NCBI RefSeq assembly: GCF_019050325.1
Contig: NZ_VOMB01000006.1
Span: 214,246 to 278,245, forward strand
Source: [Mycobacterium] fortunisiensis
GTDB lineage: Bacteria; Actinomycetota; Actinomycetes; Mycobacteriales; Mycobacteriaceae
DNA length: 64,000 nucleotides
Reading direction: 5' to 3'
Of this stretch, positions 19,022 to 28,816 are shown piece by piece. How positions within the stretch are numbered: position 1 is the stretch's first letter; each line of letters begins with the position of its first letter. The position numbers and the translations under genes are program-made. The notes below the pieces were generated by a model. It did not search any database, was not told the DNA's origin, and saw only the letters and a list, made by a program, of their open reading frames with translations.

Positions 19022-19210
19022 GTGGCTGACAAGAAGAAGAACCATTACGTCGACAACGGCTGGCCGGTGCTCTCCGATGGCGATGATCACGCCGTCAGTG
19101 AGCTCGCCACCGATCGCACCGGTGCGCTGTCCCCGTTCGGCGATGTGACCTTTCCACTGCCGGCCGAGGAATTGCCCTTCATCCAGTCGGCCACCGTCGT
19201 CAACCGGTAA
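19022..19210 (+). CDS. Small conserved mycobacterial protein (Rv0863-like)
   Basis: A 62-residue acidic protein, [28 protein letters not shown] and onwards, ending [10 protein letters not shown]. It has no recognisable domain. CACAAT at 19009-19014 lies 7 nt before GTG 19022, indicating a leaderless start, and the stop is 2 bp before moaC2, so it opens the molybdopterin operon. It is shorter than the M. tuberculosis relative. The function is unknown. Confidence 0.75.
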   Translation: MADKKKNHYVDNGWPVLSDGDDHAVSELATDRTGALSPFGDVTFPLPAEELPFIQSATVVNR

Positions 19211-19212
19211 CG

Positions 19213-19698
19213 GTGGGCCTGTCGCACCTCGACGAGTCCGGCGCGGCGCACATGGTCGACGTCACGGCTAAAGACGTCACCAAACGCACCGCGGTGGCGG
19301 TGGGCACGGTGCACACCCGTCCGGATGTGGTGGACCTGATCACCGCCGGTGGCCTGCCCAAAGGTGATGCCCTGGCGACGGCGCGGGTGGCCGGGATTCT
19401 GGCCGCCAAGCGCACACCCGACCTGATCCCGCTGTGCCATCAACTGGCGCTCACCGGGGTCGACGTCGATTTCGAGGCCCGTGACGCCACGGTGGTCATC
19501 ACCGCCACCGTGCGCAGCACCGACCGCACCGGGGTGGAGATGGAAGCCCTGACCGCGGTGAGCGTGGCCGCGCTGACGCTCTACGACATGATCAAGGCCG
19601 TCGATCCCGCCGCGCGCATCGACGACGTCAAGGTGCTGCGCAAGGAGGGCGGTAAAACGGGAGTATGGGAAAGCCCGCCGGAAGAATCGAAGCAGTGA
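19213..19698 (+). CDS. moaC2: Cyclic pyranopterin monophosphate synthase MoaC
   Basis: A 161-residue MoaC. Conserved segments are [28 protein letters not shown] at the start, the active-site [20 protein letters not shown] and [30 protein letters not shown]. It rearranges the GTP-derived intermediate made by MoaA into cyclic pyranopterin phosphate, the first molybdenum-cofactor step. The GTG start directly follows the small upstream gene; the stop overlaps the GTG start of mog. Confidence 0.96.
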   Translation: MGLSHLDESGAAHMVDVTAKDVTKRTAVAVGTVHTRPDVVDLITAGGLPKGDALATARVAGILAAKRTPDLIPLCHQLALTGVDVDFEARDATVVITATVRSTDRTGVEMEALTAVSVAALTLYDMIKAVDPAARIDDVKVLRKEGGKTGVWESPPEESKQ

Positions 19699-20180
19699 CA
19701 CGTTCGGCCCGGGTCATCATCGCTTCCACCCGCGCCGCCGCAGGGGTGTACGAGGACCGCACCGGACCGCTCATCGTCGGCTGGTTGGCCAACCGGGGCT
19801 ACGACGTCACCGAGCAGGTGGTGGTGGCCGACGGCGCCGCTGTCGGGGCCGCCCTGCGCGCCGCGCTGGCCGAGCACGTCGACGTGATCATCACCTCCGG
19901 CGGTACCGGTATCTCCCCCACCGATGCCACCCCGGAAGCGACCATGTCGGTGCTCGACTACCAGATACCCGGCCTGGCCGATGCTATCCGGCGTTCCGGT
20001 GGCCACAAGGTGCCGACCTCGGTGCTGTCCCGAGCGGTGTGCGGCGTTGCCGGGCGCACCCTGATCGTCAACCTGCCCGGGTCGCCGGGCGGGGTCAAGG
20101 ACGGGCTGGGGGTGCTGGCCGGGGTACTGGAGCATGCATTGGACCAGCTCAGTGGAAAGGACCACTCGGCGAACCGATGA
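19695..20180 (+). CDS. mog: Molybdopterin adenylyltransferase Mog (MoaB/Mog family)
   Basis: A 161-residue protein starting [25 protein letters not shown]. The MPT-binding motif [20 protein letters not shown] and the end [27 protein letters not shown] are family hallmarks. GTG 19695 overlaps the TGA of moaC2 (GTGA), giving coupled translation. An upstream in-frame ATG at 19665 would overlap moaC2 more and add non-conserved residues. It adenylates molybdopterin before molybdate insertion. Confidence 0.95.
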   Translation: MTRSARVIIASTRAAAGVYEDRTGPLIVGWLANRGYDVTEQVVVADGAAVGAALRAALAEHVDVIITSGGTGISPTDATPEATMSVLDYQIPGLADAIRRSGGHKVPTSVLSRAVCGVAGRTLIVNLPGSPGGVKDGLGVLAGVLEHALDQLSGKDHSANR

Positions 20181-20605
20181 GCGCATCCGTCATACGTGTC
20201 GAGTTGACCGAAACCCCGATCACCCTGACCGAATACGAAGAGCTGGTGGCCCATGAGGCGGCCGGCGCGGTGGTCGGTTTCTCCGGGGTGGTGCGTGACC
20301 ATGACGGCGGCCGTTCGGTCACCCGTCTGGACTATTCTGCTCACCCCAATGCCCTGCAGACGCTGCAGGAGGTGGCCGCGGAGGTGGCAGCGCAGGCCAC
20401 CGGGGTGCGGGCGATCGCGGTGAGCCACCGCATCGGCACCCTGGAAATCGGAGATGCCGCCCTGGTGGCCGCTGTGGCAGCGGATCATCGCAGGGCGGCG
20501 TTCGAAACCTGTGCCCTTCTCGTCGACACCGTCAAAGCGCGGTTGCCGGTGTGGAAGCACCAGTACTTCTCCGACGGCACCGATGAATGGGTCGGCTCGG
20601 CCTGA
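20177..20605 (+). CDS. moaE2: Molybdopterin synthase catalytic subunit MoaE
   Basis: A 142-residue Moa[30 protein letters not shown] contains the conserved region that binds the pterin; the C-terminal [24 protein letters not shown] carries the active-site lysine motif WKHQ. ATG 20177 overlaps the TGA of mog (ATGA). With MoaD it adds two sulfurs to cyclic pyranopterin phosphate. Its partner moaD2 lies across rpfA on the other strand. Confidence 0.96.
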   Translation: MSASVIRVELTETPITLTEYEELVAHEAAGAVVGFSGVVRDHDGGRSVTRLDYSAHPNALQTLQEVAAEVAAQATGVRAIAVSHRIGTLEIGDAALVAAVAADHRRAAFETCALLVDTVKARLPVWKHQYFSDGTDEWVGSA

Positions 20606-20664
20606 GCCGGTTTCGGAAACCTCATCGATCCCAGCAGTCACGGCCGGGGCAGCGGGTGTCGTAG

Positions 20665-20959
20665 TGCCCGCCTGTTAGCGACTTTTCAGCGACAATCACC
20701 TCACGGGTGTCCAGGTGTCCCACCTGCCCCAGAGCTGATCAATACTCGCGTCACTCCAGGGCAAATCAGCCTCACCGGTAACAGATTTCGGGTTGTCCAC
20801 CTGTCAGCGACAGAGTCGCTCGCAGGTGGACGCTGGACTGCTGAGGCTGGTGAAGCCTTTAGGGGCTGGAGTGACACATGAGATTGCTCTGCCTGTTACT
20901 GCCGAGTCCCTTGGTGCAGCAGTGGCGATTGTCGCTGGAAAGTCGCGCATAGGCGGGCA
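20665..20959. mobile_element. MITE-like palindromic element with 33-bp imperfect terminal inverted repeats
   Basis: The outer 33 bp, TGCCCGCCT... at 20665, match the reverse complement of the right end at 20959 (...AGGCGGGCA) in 29 of 33 positions, including CAGCGACAATC at the inner end. Further inverted pairs lie inside: TCACTCCAG near 20751 with CTGGAGTGA near 20868, and GTCCACCTG with CAGGTGGAC around a centre near 20815. The whole 295 bp could fold into one long hairpin. No ORF is present and I see no target-site duplication. It fills most of the 432-bp gap between moaE2 and rpfA. A non-autonomous or decayed insertion element is the best reading. Confidence 0.6.
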
Positions 20960-21037
20960 GTTTGGCACACCTTCGCCAGCCGTTACCGCTGAGGCGGATG
21001 TGACTCACCACCGATAGGCCGGCGGCTGCACCCAGGA

Positions 21038-22156
<1,119 letters not shown>

Positions 22157-22400
22157 TTAACCTCCGGCCCGATGGATGGAGCTCGGCGCTACCGGACTTG
22201 AGGCGGGTCAACTGATTAGGGTCGGTTGACTTGGGAATGAACGGTAACGGCTGCCCGCTATCGCGTCACCTTTAGCGGCCTGGCGTGTTTCTGCCCCGAG
22301 CAAATCTTAAAAGCTGTTTAAAGGTGCAGGTTGCTGAAGTGTTTCCGCAGGTCGTCGCGTAGCTCCACCGCGCTGTAGCCAGCTCGTGACCAATTCGTTA

Positions 22401-22416
22401 TGTGACACAAATCACG
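22401..22416 (-). promoter_or_regulatory. CRP/cAMP-receptor-type binding site upstream of rpfA
   Basis: TGTGACACAAATCACG fits the CRP consensus TGTGA-N6-TCACA in nine of ten half-site positions. It sits directly after the moaD2 stop. A minus-strand TACAGC at 22377-22372 could be the -10, placing the site centre about 43 bp before the start. Rv3676 (CRP) control of rpfA is established in M. tuberculosis. Confidence 0.75.
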
Positions 22417-22680
22417 TTATCCGCCGGCGAAGGGGGGTAACACATCGATCGTTTGCGGCGTTGAAACCGGCTTGCCCATGTCGCGTACCGCGACCCCGTC
22501 GCACAGGTATGAGCAGCGCTTTAACACCCGCGCCAACTCACCGTCGCGATCGCTGAGCTGCTCGACGAGCGTGGCGAGAGTGGCGTCTTTCGCCAAATCT
22601 AACGTTTCCGTATCAACCCCGGCCGCGGCGGCGGCAGCGGCGAAATAACGGATCGTGACGGCGACGGTCGGCTCGGTCAT
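22417..22680 (-). CDS. moaD2: Molybdopterin synthase sulfur-carrier subunit MoaD
   Basis: An 87-residue beta-grasp protein of the MoaD/ThiS family, VAVTIRYFAAAAAAAGVDTETL near the start and ending IDVLPPFAGG. The C-terminal Gly-Gly is the thiocarboxylation site used by MoaE. The start ATG 22680 directly abuts the moaA2 stop, so the two are co-translated. The gene ends at the CRP box of rpfA. Confidence 0.95.
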   Translation of the reverse strand: MTEPTVAVTIRYFAAAAAAAGVDTETLDLAKDATLATLVEQLSDRDGELARVLKRCSYLCDGVAVRDMGKPVSTPQTIDVLPPFAGG

Positions 22681-23769
22681 CTACCCGCCGATCGCACTCA
22701 TCGGCCGCATCGGCTGCACGAAATCCGGGTTGTTGATGCCGTGCCCGGCCGGCTTTGCCCACATCGCCTTCCGCCAGGCCATTTCGATGGCGGCGTCGTC
22801 GGCGTCGCTGCGCAGCAGGGCACGCAGATCGCTCTCCTCGGTGGAGAACAGGCAGCTGCGGATCTGGCCGTCAGCGGTGAGCCGGGTGCGGTCACAGGCC
22901 GAACAGAACGCGTGCGACACCGAGGCGATCACCCCGACCGTGCCGGCGGGATGCGCGGCGCTGGCCGCGACCTGCCACAGCTCGGCCGGGGCCGAGCCGC
23001 GCGGCTTCTGGTCCGGCCGCAGGTCGAAGTGACGCCCGAGGGCGGCCAGGATCGTGTCGGCGTCGATCACCGAACCACGCTGCCAGGTGTGCCCGGCGTC
23101 CAGCGGCATCTGCTCGATGATGCGCAGCTGGTATCCGTGGTCCAGGCAATAGCCCAACAGCTGCACCGCGTCCTCAAGCCCGGACACCGGGTCGAGGACC
23201 GCGTTGACCTTCACCGGATCCAGCCCGGCCGCTTTGGCCGCGGCCAGCCCGTCGAGTACGTCGGCCAACCGGTCGCGACGGGTGATGCGGGCGAAGTGCG
23301 CGGCATCGATGCTGTCCAGCGACACGTTGATCCGGTCCAGCCCGGCCCGCTTGAGGCCCGCGGCACGCCGGGCCAGCCCGATGCCGTTGGTGGTCAGCGT
23401 GATCTCCGGCCGCGGCTGCAGGGCCGCCGCGGCAGTCACCACGTCCTCCAGGTGGCGGGTGACCAAGGGTTCTCCGCCGGTGAAGCGCACGCTCGTGATG
23501 CCCAACCGGGTGACGGCGATGCGCAGCAGCCGGTTCAGCTCGTCGGCGCTCAGCAGGGCCTGGCCGGGCAGCCAGTCCAGGCCTTCGGCGGGCATGCAAT
23601 AGGTACAGCGCAGATTGCACTTGTCGGTCAGCGACACCCGCAGGTCGGTGGCCACCCGGCCGTAGGTGTCCACCAGTGGGCCGGTCGTGGGGGCGGGCTC
23701 GGGCGGCGCACCGATGGCCCGGTCGCTGGACCGGTGCACGGCGGGCAGCCCGAGCGCGGTCACCGTCAT
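22681..23769 (-). CDS. moaA2: GTP 3',8-cyclase MoaA (radical SAM)
   Basis: A 362-residue radical SAM enzyme. DKCNLRCTYCMPAEGLDWLP carries the CxxxCxxC cluster motif; FTGGEPLVTRHLEDVV is the SAM-binding region; the C-terminal CSACDRTRLTADGQIRSCLFS holds the second [4Fe-4S] cluster cysteines. The usual C-terminal GG is present (MSAIGG). It converts GTP to 3',8-cyclo-H2GTP, feeding MoaC. Its start overlaps the stop of the YccF gene by 4 bp. Confidence 0.96.
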   Translation of the reverse strand: MTVTALGLPAVHRSSDRAIGAPPEPAPTTGPLVDTYGRVATDLRVSLTDKCNLRCTYCMPAEGLDWLPGQALLSADELNRLLRIAVTRLGITSVRFTGGEPLVTRHLEDVVTAAAALQPRPEITLTTNGIGLARRAAGLKRAGLDRINVSLDSIDAAHFARITRRDRLADVLDGLAAAKAAGLDPVKVNAVLDPVSGLEDAVQLLGYCLDHGYQLRIIEQMPLDAGHTWQRGSVIDADTILAALGRHFDLRPDQKPRGSAPAELWQVAASAAHPAGTVGVIASVSHAFCSACDRTRLTADGQIRSCLFSTEESDLRALLRSDADDAAIEMAWRKAMWAKPAGHGINNPDFVQPMRPMSAIGG

Positions 23770-24158
23770 GCCGGGACCTTGAGCGAATCGACGGGGACGA
23801 TCTCCTTACCCAGCGGGACCAGTGAGATCGGGATCATCTTGAGATCGGCCAGCGCCAACGGGATTCCGATGATCGTGACGGCCATGGCCGCCGCACTCAC
23901 CAGGTGCCCGATGGCCAGCCAGATGCCGAACAGCAGCACCCAGATGATGTTGCCGATCAGGGCGCCGGGGCGGGTCCCCGGCTTGTCCACGATGGTGCGG
24001 CCGAAGGGCCACAGGGCGTAGGAGGCGATGCGCAGTGAGGCGAACCCGAACGGGATGGTGATGATCAGGACGAAACAGATCAGCGCGGCCAGCAGGTACC
24101 CCAGCGCCAGCCACAGGCCGCCGAAGACCAACCAGATGACATTCAGTATCACTCGCAT
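23766..24158 (-). CDS. YccF-domain membrane protein (Rv0870c-like)
   Basis: A 130-residue inner-membrane protein. Two repeated halves each contain the YccF pattern: IWLVFGGLWLALGYLLAALICFVLIITIPFG and IIWVLLFGIWLAIGHLVSAAAMAVTIIGIPLALA, each about two membrane-spanning segments. The function of YccF proteins is unknown. It is the first gene of the moaA2-moaD2 run and overlaps moaA2 by 4 bp. Confidence 0.9.
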   Translation of the reverse strand: MRVILNVIWLVFGGLWLALGYLLAALICFVLIITIPFGFASLRIASYALWPFGRTIVDKPGTRPGALIGNIIWVLLFGIWLAIGHLVSAAAMAVTIIGIPLALADLKMIPISLVPLGKEIVPVDSLKVPA

Positions 24159-24234
24159 CGGCGACGCATCTCTCTTCCACAGGTGGCTGCCAGCCTACCG
24201 AGTAATCGGGGTGAAGCACTCGGCCAACTCCGAG

Positions 24235-24272
24235 TAGGATCTCTCCATCGCGTCCCGGCGCTGACGGGACGC
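24235..24272 (+). promoter_or_regulatory. Candidate cspB promoter and 5'-end mRNA hairpin
   Basis: TAGGAT at 24235-24240 is a likely -10. About 10 nt later the message would begin with GCGTCCCG (24250-24257), a 7-nt loop and CGGGACGC (24265-24272). A stem at the extreme 5' end of a 70-nt leader could stabilise the cold-shock message or respond to temperature. Confidence 0.45.
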
Positions 24273-24322
24273 GAACTTTATGTGTGTAGGCCTTTCTGAC
24301 AACGACGAGCGGGTGAGCAGCA

Positions 24323-24733
24323 GTGCCGACCGGCAAGGTTAAGTGGTACGACGCCGAAAAGGGCTTCGGCTTTCTGTCCCAGGAGGAGGGCGAGGACGTC
24401 TATGTTCGGTCCTCCGCGTTGCCCGCGGGCGTCGAGAGCCTCAAAGCCGGTCAACGCGTCGAGTTCGGCGTGGCCGCCGGCCGCCGCGGCCCGCAGGCGT
24501 TGAGCCTCAAGCTCATCGATCCGCCGCCGAGCCTGAGCCGGGCCCGGCGGGAGGCCGAGCGCCCCGAGCACAAGCACACCCCCGACGAACTGCACGGCAT
24601 GGTTTCGGACATGATCACGCTGCTCGAGGACATCGTGCAGCCCGAGCTGCGCAAGGGGCGCTACCCCGACCGCAAGGTGGCGCGTCGGGTGTCCGAGGTG
24701 GTCAAGGCCGTCGCGCAGGAGCTCGACGCCTAA
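24323..24733 (+). CDS. cspB: Cold-shock-domain protein CspB with C-terminal extension
   Basis: A 136-residue protein. The cold-shock domain is residues 1-65, with [19 protein letters not shown] (RNP1 KGFGFL) and [10 protein letters not shown] in the RNP2 position. The usual VFVH is replaced by VYVR. A further 70 charged residues, [26 protein letters not shown] and onwards, follow. Simple cold-shock proteins end near residue 67, so this is the long actinobacterial form (Rv0871). It should bind single-stranded RNA or DNA. GTG 24323 is the start. Confidence 0.93.
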   Translation: MPTGKVKWYDAEKGFGFLSQEEGEDVYVRSSALPAGVESLKAGQRVEFGVAAGRRGPQALSLKLIDPPPSLSRARREAERPEHKHTPDELHGMVSDMITLLEDIVQPELRKGRYPDRKVARRVSEVVKAVAQELDA

Positions 24734-24775
24734 GAACTCGTGTGCCGGGGCTGGTCCCCGGCGCAATATGTAGGT

Positions 24776-25798
24776 ATGGCTCAGGGCTCCTACGTCGCCG
24801 GCACGTCGACTTCCGGTGAGTTCAACCGCGACACCAACTACATCACCACCCGCATCACTCGCGACGGCGGTGACGGCTTTCCGGTGGAGGCGGGCCGGTA
24901 CCGGCTGATCGTGGCGCGGGCCTGTCCGTGGGCCAACCGCACGATCATCGTGCGCCGGCTGCTGGGTCTGGAAAGTGCACTGTCCATTGGGTTTTGCGGG
25001 CCCACCCACGATGCGCGCAGCTGGACGTTCGACCTCGATCCCGGCGGGGTCGATCCGGTGCTGAAGATTCCCCGGCTGCGCGATGCCTACCTCAAACGGT
25101 TTCCGGACTATGCCAAGGGCATCACGGTGCCCGCGATCGTCGAGGTGGCCACCGGAGAGGTGGTGACCAACGACTTCGCCCAGATCACGCTGGATTTCTC
25201 CACGGAATGGACGGAGTTCCACCGTGACGGCGCCCCGCAGCTGTACCCCGAACCGTTACGCGACGAGATCGACGCCGTGGCCAAGCGCATCTACACCGAG
25301 GTCAACAACGGTGTGTACCGCTGCGGGTTCGCCGGCTCACAGCAGGCCTACGACGCCGCCTATGACCGCTTGTTCACGGCGCTGGATTGGCTGACGGAAC
25401 GGCTGGCCACGCAGCGGTATCTGGTGGGCGACACCATCACCGAGGCCGATGTCCGGCTGTTCACCACGTTGGCCCGGTTCGACCCGGTCTATCACGGGCA
25501 CTTCAAGTGCAACCGGGCCAAGCTGTCGGAGATGGAGGTGCTGTGGGCGTATGCGCGGGATCTGTTCCAGACTCCGGGATTCGGCGACACGATCGACTTC
25601 GTCCAGATCAAGCAGCACTACTACATCGTGCATTCCGACATCAATCCGACCCAGATCGTGCCCAAGGGGCCGGACCTGGCCAACTGGCTGACCCCGCACG
25701 GCCGGGAGTCCTTGGGCGGCAGGCCGTTCGGTGACGGCACCCCGCCGGGGCCGACACCCGAAGGGGAGCGGGTGCCGGCCGGGCATTCAGCGGGCTAG
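24776..25798 (+). CDS. Xi-class glutathione S-transferase family protein (hydroquinone-reductase type)
   Basis: A 340-residue thioredoxin-fold GST. The catalytic cysteine is C50 in VARACPWANRTIIVRRLLGL, the CPWA motif of glutathionyl-hydroquinone reductases. TVPAIVEVATGEVVTNDFAQI is the thiol-binding region, and RYLVGDTITEADVRLFTTLARFDPVYHGHFKCN is the C-terminal helical domain. Actinobacteria make mycothiol instead of glutathione, so the natural thiol is probably mycothiol. CAATAT 6 nt before the ATG is a possible leaderless -10. Its end overlaps the convergent DUF2771 gene by 12 bp. Confidence 0.9.
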   Translation: MAQGSYVAGTSTSGEFNRDTNYITTRITRDGGDGFPVEAGRYRLIVARACPWANRTIIVRRLLGLESALSIGFCGPTHDARSWTFDLDPGGVDPVLKIPRLRDAYLKRFPDYAKGITVPAIVEVATGEVVTNDFAQITLDFSTEWTEFHRDGAPQLYPEPLRDEIDAVAKRIYTEVNNGVYRCGFAGSQQAYDAAYDRLFTALDWLTERLATQRYLVGDTITEADVRLFTTLARFDPVYHGHFKCNRAKLSEMEVLWAYARDLFQTPGFGDTIDFVQIKQHYYIVHSDINPTQIVPKGPDLANWLTPHGRESLGGRPFGDGTPPGPTPEGERVPAGHSAG

Positions 25799-26296
25799 TG
25801 CGGGTTTCTCTGGCCAGACCGTGCTGATCGACCATTCGGCGTGCGGCAGGGCGAACTCCGCGCCGTCCTGGTCCTGGACCAGGGTCAGCAGTTGGACCGC
25901 CAATCCGGTGAGCCGGCCCCGGTTGGGGTCGACCGTCGGGACGGTGACGGCCAGCGTGGTCTTGGGCGCGAAGTAGCGCACCGTCGTGTCGATCGGGTTC
26001 TCGTAGACCTGCAGCAGCCGCCACGGGGCCCGGGAGATCGCGCTGGGTACCGACAGCTGCACCGGGTTGTCCGCGGTGACCGCCAGCTCGCCGGCCTCTC
26101 GCGGCTCAGCGCAGTCGTTGAGGTTGAGCACCTCGCAGTACTGGAACGGGCCGACGCGCACCGTGTGGCCGTGCGAATAGACGCTGATCTCCGGCAGGTT
26201 GTCGCCGTGGCTGGGGTGCAGCCGCCAAATGCCGACGCCGGTGCCGGCGATGGCCAGCAGCACGACGGCGGCCAGGATCGTCACGGTGCGTCTCAT
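25787..26296 (-). CDS. DUF2771 family secreted or membrane-anchored protein (Rv0875c-like)
   Basis: A 169-residue protein. The N-terminal RRTVTILAAVVLLAIAGTGVGIWRL is a signal anchor. The rest is a beta-rich extracytoplasmic domain: YSHGHTVRVGPFQYCEVLNLNDCAEP holds two cysteines, and LSVPSAISRAPWRLLQVYEN is conserved. Its start overlaps the stop of the MFS gene by 4 bp, so it is translated with it. Function unknown. Confidence 0.85.
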   Translation of the reverse strand: MRRTVTILAAVVLLAIAGTGVGIWRLHPSHGDNLPEISVYSHGHTVRVGPFQYCEVLNLNDCAEPREAGELAVTADNPVQLSVPSAISRAPWRLLQVYENPIDTTVRYFAPKTTLAVTVPTVDPNRGRLTGLAVQLLTLVQDQDGAEFALPHAEWSISTVWPEKPALAR

Positions 26297-27957
26297 CGGA
26301 CCCCCCAGCTGCCGCCTTCTCGCGCGGCGAGGATCGGGCGGTTGCCGCCGAATCCGGGAATCAGCGATTCGCCGCGGTAGCTCACGATTGTCTGCGCCAG
26401 ACCGAGTATCAGCACGGCCGTGATCGTAGTGAATCCGACGGTGAGGTCGGTATAGACCAGCACGCCGGTGGCGCCGCCGGCCACCCAGGCAAGCTGCAAC
26501 ACCGATTCGGATCGACCGAATGCCGAAGCCCGCGACGCCTCGGGCAGGTCGTCCTGCAGGGAGGCGTCCAGGGAGGCCTTGGCGATGGCGCTGGCGGCTG
26601 AGGTGACGAGGGTGGCCCCGGCGGCCACGAACAGGTTGCCGGTGAGTGCGGTCACCAGCGCGACGACGGTGACCGCGGCGGCGGCCCGCACCACCAGTTG
26701 CGCCGGGTGGCCGAGTTTGAGCCGGGCCGCGGTGATGTTGCCGCCGAAGTTGCCGACGCCGGCCGCCGCCCCGATCAGGCCGAGGATCAGCAGCTGTTCC
26801 CAGCCGCTGGCGTCGTGCGATTTCGCGACGAAGGCTGGGTAGAGGAACAGGAACCCGACCATCACCTTGATGGTGCAGTTGCCCCACAGCGCGGTGATGG
26901 TGTTGCGGCCCATCGGTTGACGCTCGGCCTTGGGTTTGGCTGGGTGACGACGCATCTCGGCCGGCCCGCCCGAGTGACCGTCCGATTGGCCGTGGTAGCT
27001 CAGGGTGGTTGGCACTTCGCCCTCGGTGACCTCCACCCACTTCGGGATCCGCATCGACAGCACGGCGCCGGCCACGCTGACCGCGACCACCACGTACAGC
27101 GCCCCGGGCAGTTGCGCCACGTTGAACAGGTATTCGGCTCCGGCGGCGATGCCGCCGCCCACGATGGTGCCGCCGAGCAGGCCGAAGGTGGTCAGCCGGG
27201 AGTTCACCCGGACCAGGTCGATCGACGGTGGCAGCACGCGCGGGGTTACGGCACTGCGCAGCACCGAGAAGGATTTGGACAGCACCATCATGCCGAGCGC
27301 GCACGGATAGAGCACCCAGGACGGATAGCTTCCGGTGGCGCCGTCGTAGTTGGCGATCAGCACCACGATCAGCACGGTGCGCAGCGCGAAGGAGGCCGCC
27401 AGCGCCATCCGGCGGCCGTGCTGCAGCCGGTCCAGTGCGGGCCCGATCAGCGGGGCGATCACGGCGAACGGGGCGATGGTGATCAGCAGGTACAGCGCCA
27501 CCTTGCCCTTGGATTCGCCGCTGGCGGCGGCGAAGAACAACGTGTTGGCCAGCGCCACGGCCATTGCCGCGTCGACGGCGAAATTGGCCACCACGGGCCA
27601 GGTCAGCGCGGTCAGCCCGGACTTGTCGGCACCGTCCGCGGTGGCGGCCCGATGCACGAAACCGTACATCCGCGAGCCCATTTCGCGGCTGCGGGCGGCC
27701 GCGGCCCGGGTGACGGTGACCTTCTCGCCGGCGGCCGATCCGACGCCGGGACCCGGCTCGGGTTCGTCCCAGGTCGAGTACGTGGCGTTGTGGCGCTCGT
27801 CGAGCGGTGGCAGCCAGCGGTTGCCGCTGGGCACCGATTGCCGGCGCGGCCGCCGCGGTGTCTCGTCGCTGGGATAGTTGGCCATTCCGGGATGTTCCGC
27901 ACCGTGATCGGCCGGCGGCCGCGGCGGGTAGTAGGTCACGTCTCGATTCTCTCCCAT
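26293..27957 (-). CDS. MFS transporter with long cytoplasmic N-terminus (Rv0876c-like)
   Basis: A 554-residue membrane protein. About 115 residues of hydrophilic, proline-rich N-terminus precede roughly 12 membrane segments starting ALTWPVVANFAVDAAMAVALANTLFF. A loop GPALDRLQHGRRMALA is the MFS cytoplasmic signature, and a hydrophilic loop with many charged residues separates the two halves. It resembles Rv0876c, whose substrate I do not know. It is co-transcribed with DUF2771 and divergent from the DUF3027 gene. Confidence 0.87.
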   Translation of the reverse strand: MGENRDVTYYPPRPPADHGAEHPGMANYPSDETPRRPRRQSVPSGNRWLPPLDERHNATYSTWDEPEPGPGVGSAAGEKVTVTRAAAARSREMGSRMYGFVHRAATADGADKSGLTALTWPVVANFAVDAAMAVALANTLFFAAASGESKGKVALYLLITIAPFAVIAPLIGPALDRLQHGRRMALAASFALRTVLIVVLIANYDGATGSYPSWVLYPCALGMMVLSKSFSVLRSAVTPRVLPPSIDLVRVNSRLTTFGLLGGTIVGGGIAAGAEYLFNVAQLPGALYVVVAVSVAGAVLSMRIPKWVEVTEGEVPTTLSYHGQSDGHSGGPAEMRRHPAKPKAERQPMGRNTITALWGNCTIKVMVGFLFLYPAFVAKSHDASGWEQLLILGLIGAAAGVGNFGGNITAARLKLGHPAQLVVRAAAAVTVVALVTALTGNLFVAAGATLVTSAASAIAKASLDASLQDDLPEASRASAFGRSESVLQLAWVAGGATGVLVYTDLTVGFTTITAVLILGLAQTIVSYRGESLIPGFGGNRPILAAREGGSWGVR

Positions 27958-28017
27958 CCGGCGCCGAGATGGCCGACCGGCGACCGGTGTGGCCTGCGGT
28001 CGTCCCGGTCAGGCACT

Positions 28018-28809
28018 ATGGAGGCGATGGAAAGCGTGACCGAACCAGCTGAGCAGAGCCCGGGTACTCCCTCGGCGGCATCGTCGCCGGAGCAGGAGGC
28101 GCTGCTGTTGGGTGCCGCCGAGCAGGCTCGTGCGGCGTTGACGGAGTTCAGCGGCGAGGGTGCCGTGGGTGAATACCTCGGAGTGAGCATCGAGGACGCC
28201 GCTTCGGCCACCCACCGTTTCCTGGCTGACCTGCCTGGTTACCGCGGCTGGCAGTGGGCGGTGGTGGTGGCAGCCTACCCGGGCGCCGATCACGCGACGA
28301 TCAGCGAGCTGGTGCTGGTCCCGGGCCCGACGGCGCTGCTGGCGCCGCAGTGGGTGCCGTGGCAGGACCGGGTCCGTCCGGGCGATCTGGGCCCGGGCGA
28401 CCTGTTGTCGCCGCCGCTGGAGGATCCGCGACTGGTGCCGGGGTACGTGGCCACCGGCGATCCGCTGATCGACGACACCGCGCTGGAGTTGGGACTGGGC
28501 CGGCGGCAGGTGCTCAGCGAGTGGGGCCGGGAGCAGGCCGCGCAGCGCTGGCACGACGGTGATTACGGGCCGGGGTCGGCGATGGCCCGGTCGACGCGGC
28601 GGGTTTGTCGCGACTGTGGTTTCTACCTGCCGCTCGGTGGCGCACTGGGCGTGATGTTCGGTGTGTGCGCCAACGAGATGTCGGCCGACGGCCATGTGGT
28701 GGAGTCCGAGTACGGCTGCGGTGCCCATTCGGACACCCCGCAGCCGCCGGGTACCGGATCGCCGATGTACGAGCCGTACGACGACGGCGTGCTCGATACG
28801 GCCGACTGA
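28018..28809 (+). CDS. DUF3027 family protein (Rv0877-like)
   Basis: A 263-residue cytoplasmic protein conserved in actinobacteria. Conserved parts are GYRGWQWAVVVAAYPGADHATISELVLVPGPTALLAPQWVPWQDRVRPGDL and a possible zinc site: VCRDCGFYLPLGGALGVMFGVCANEM followed by YGCGAHS. Start is ATG 28018; ATG 28027 is an alternative, since CACTAT lies 7 nt before it. The function is unknown. Confidence 0.85.
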   Translation: MEAMESVTEPAEQSPGTPSAASSPEQEALLLGAAEQARAALTEFSGEGAVGEYLGVSIEDAASATHRFLADLPGYRGWQWAVVVAAYPGADHATISELVLVPGPTALLAPQWVPWQDRVRPGDLGPGDLLSPPLEDPRLVPGYVATGDPLIDDTALELGLGRRQVLSEWGREQAAQRWHDGDYGPGSAMARSTRRVCRDCGFYLPLGGALGVMFGVCANEMSADGHVVESEYGCGAHSDTPQPPGTGSPMYEPYDDGVLDTAD

Positions 28810-28816
28810 GCGCTGC

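Noticed and set aside
20640..20975. Target-site duplication around the 295-bp element
   Set aside because: The bases just outside the ends (GTAG on the left, GTTT on the right) do not repeat, so I do not claim a recent transposition.
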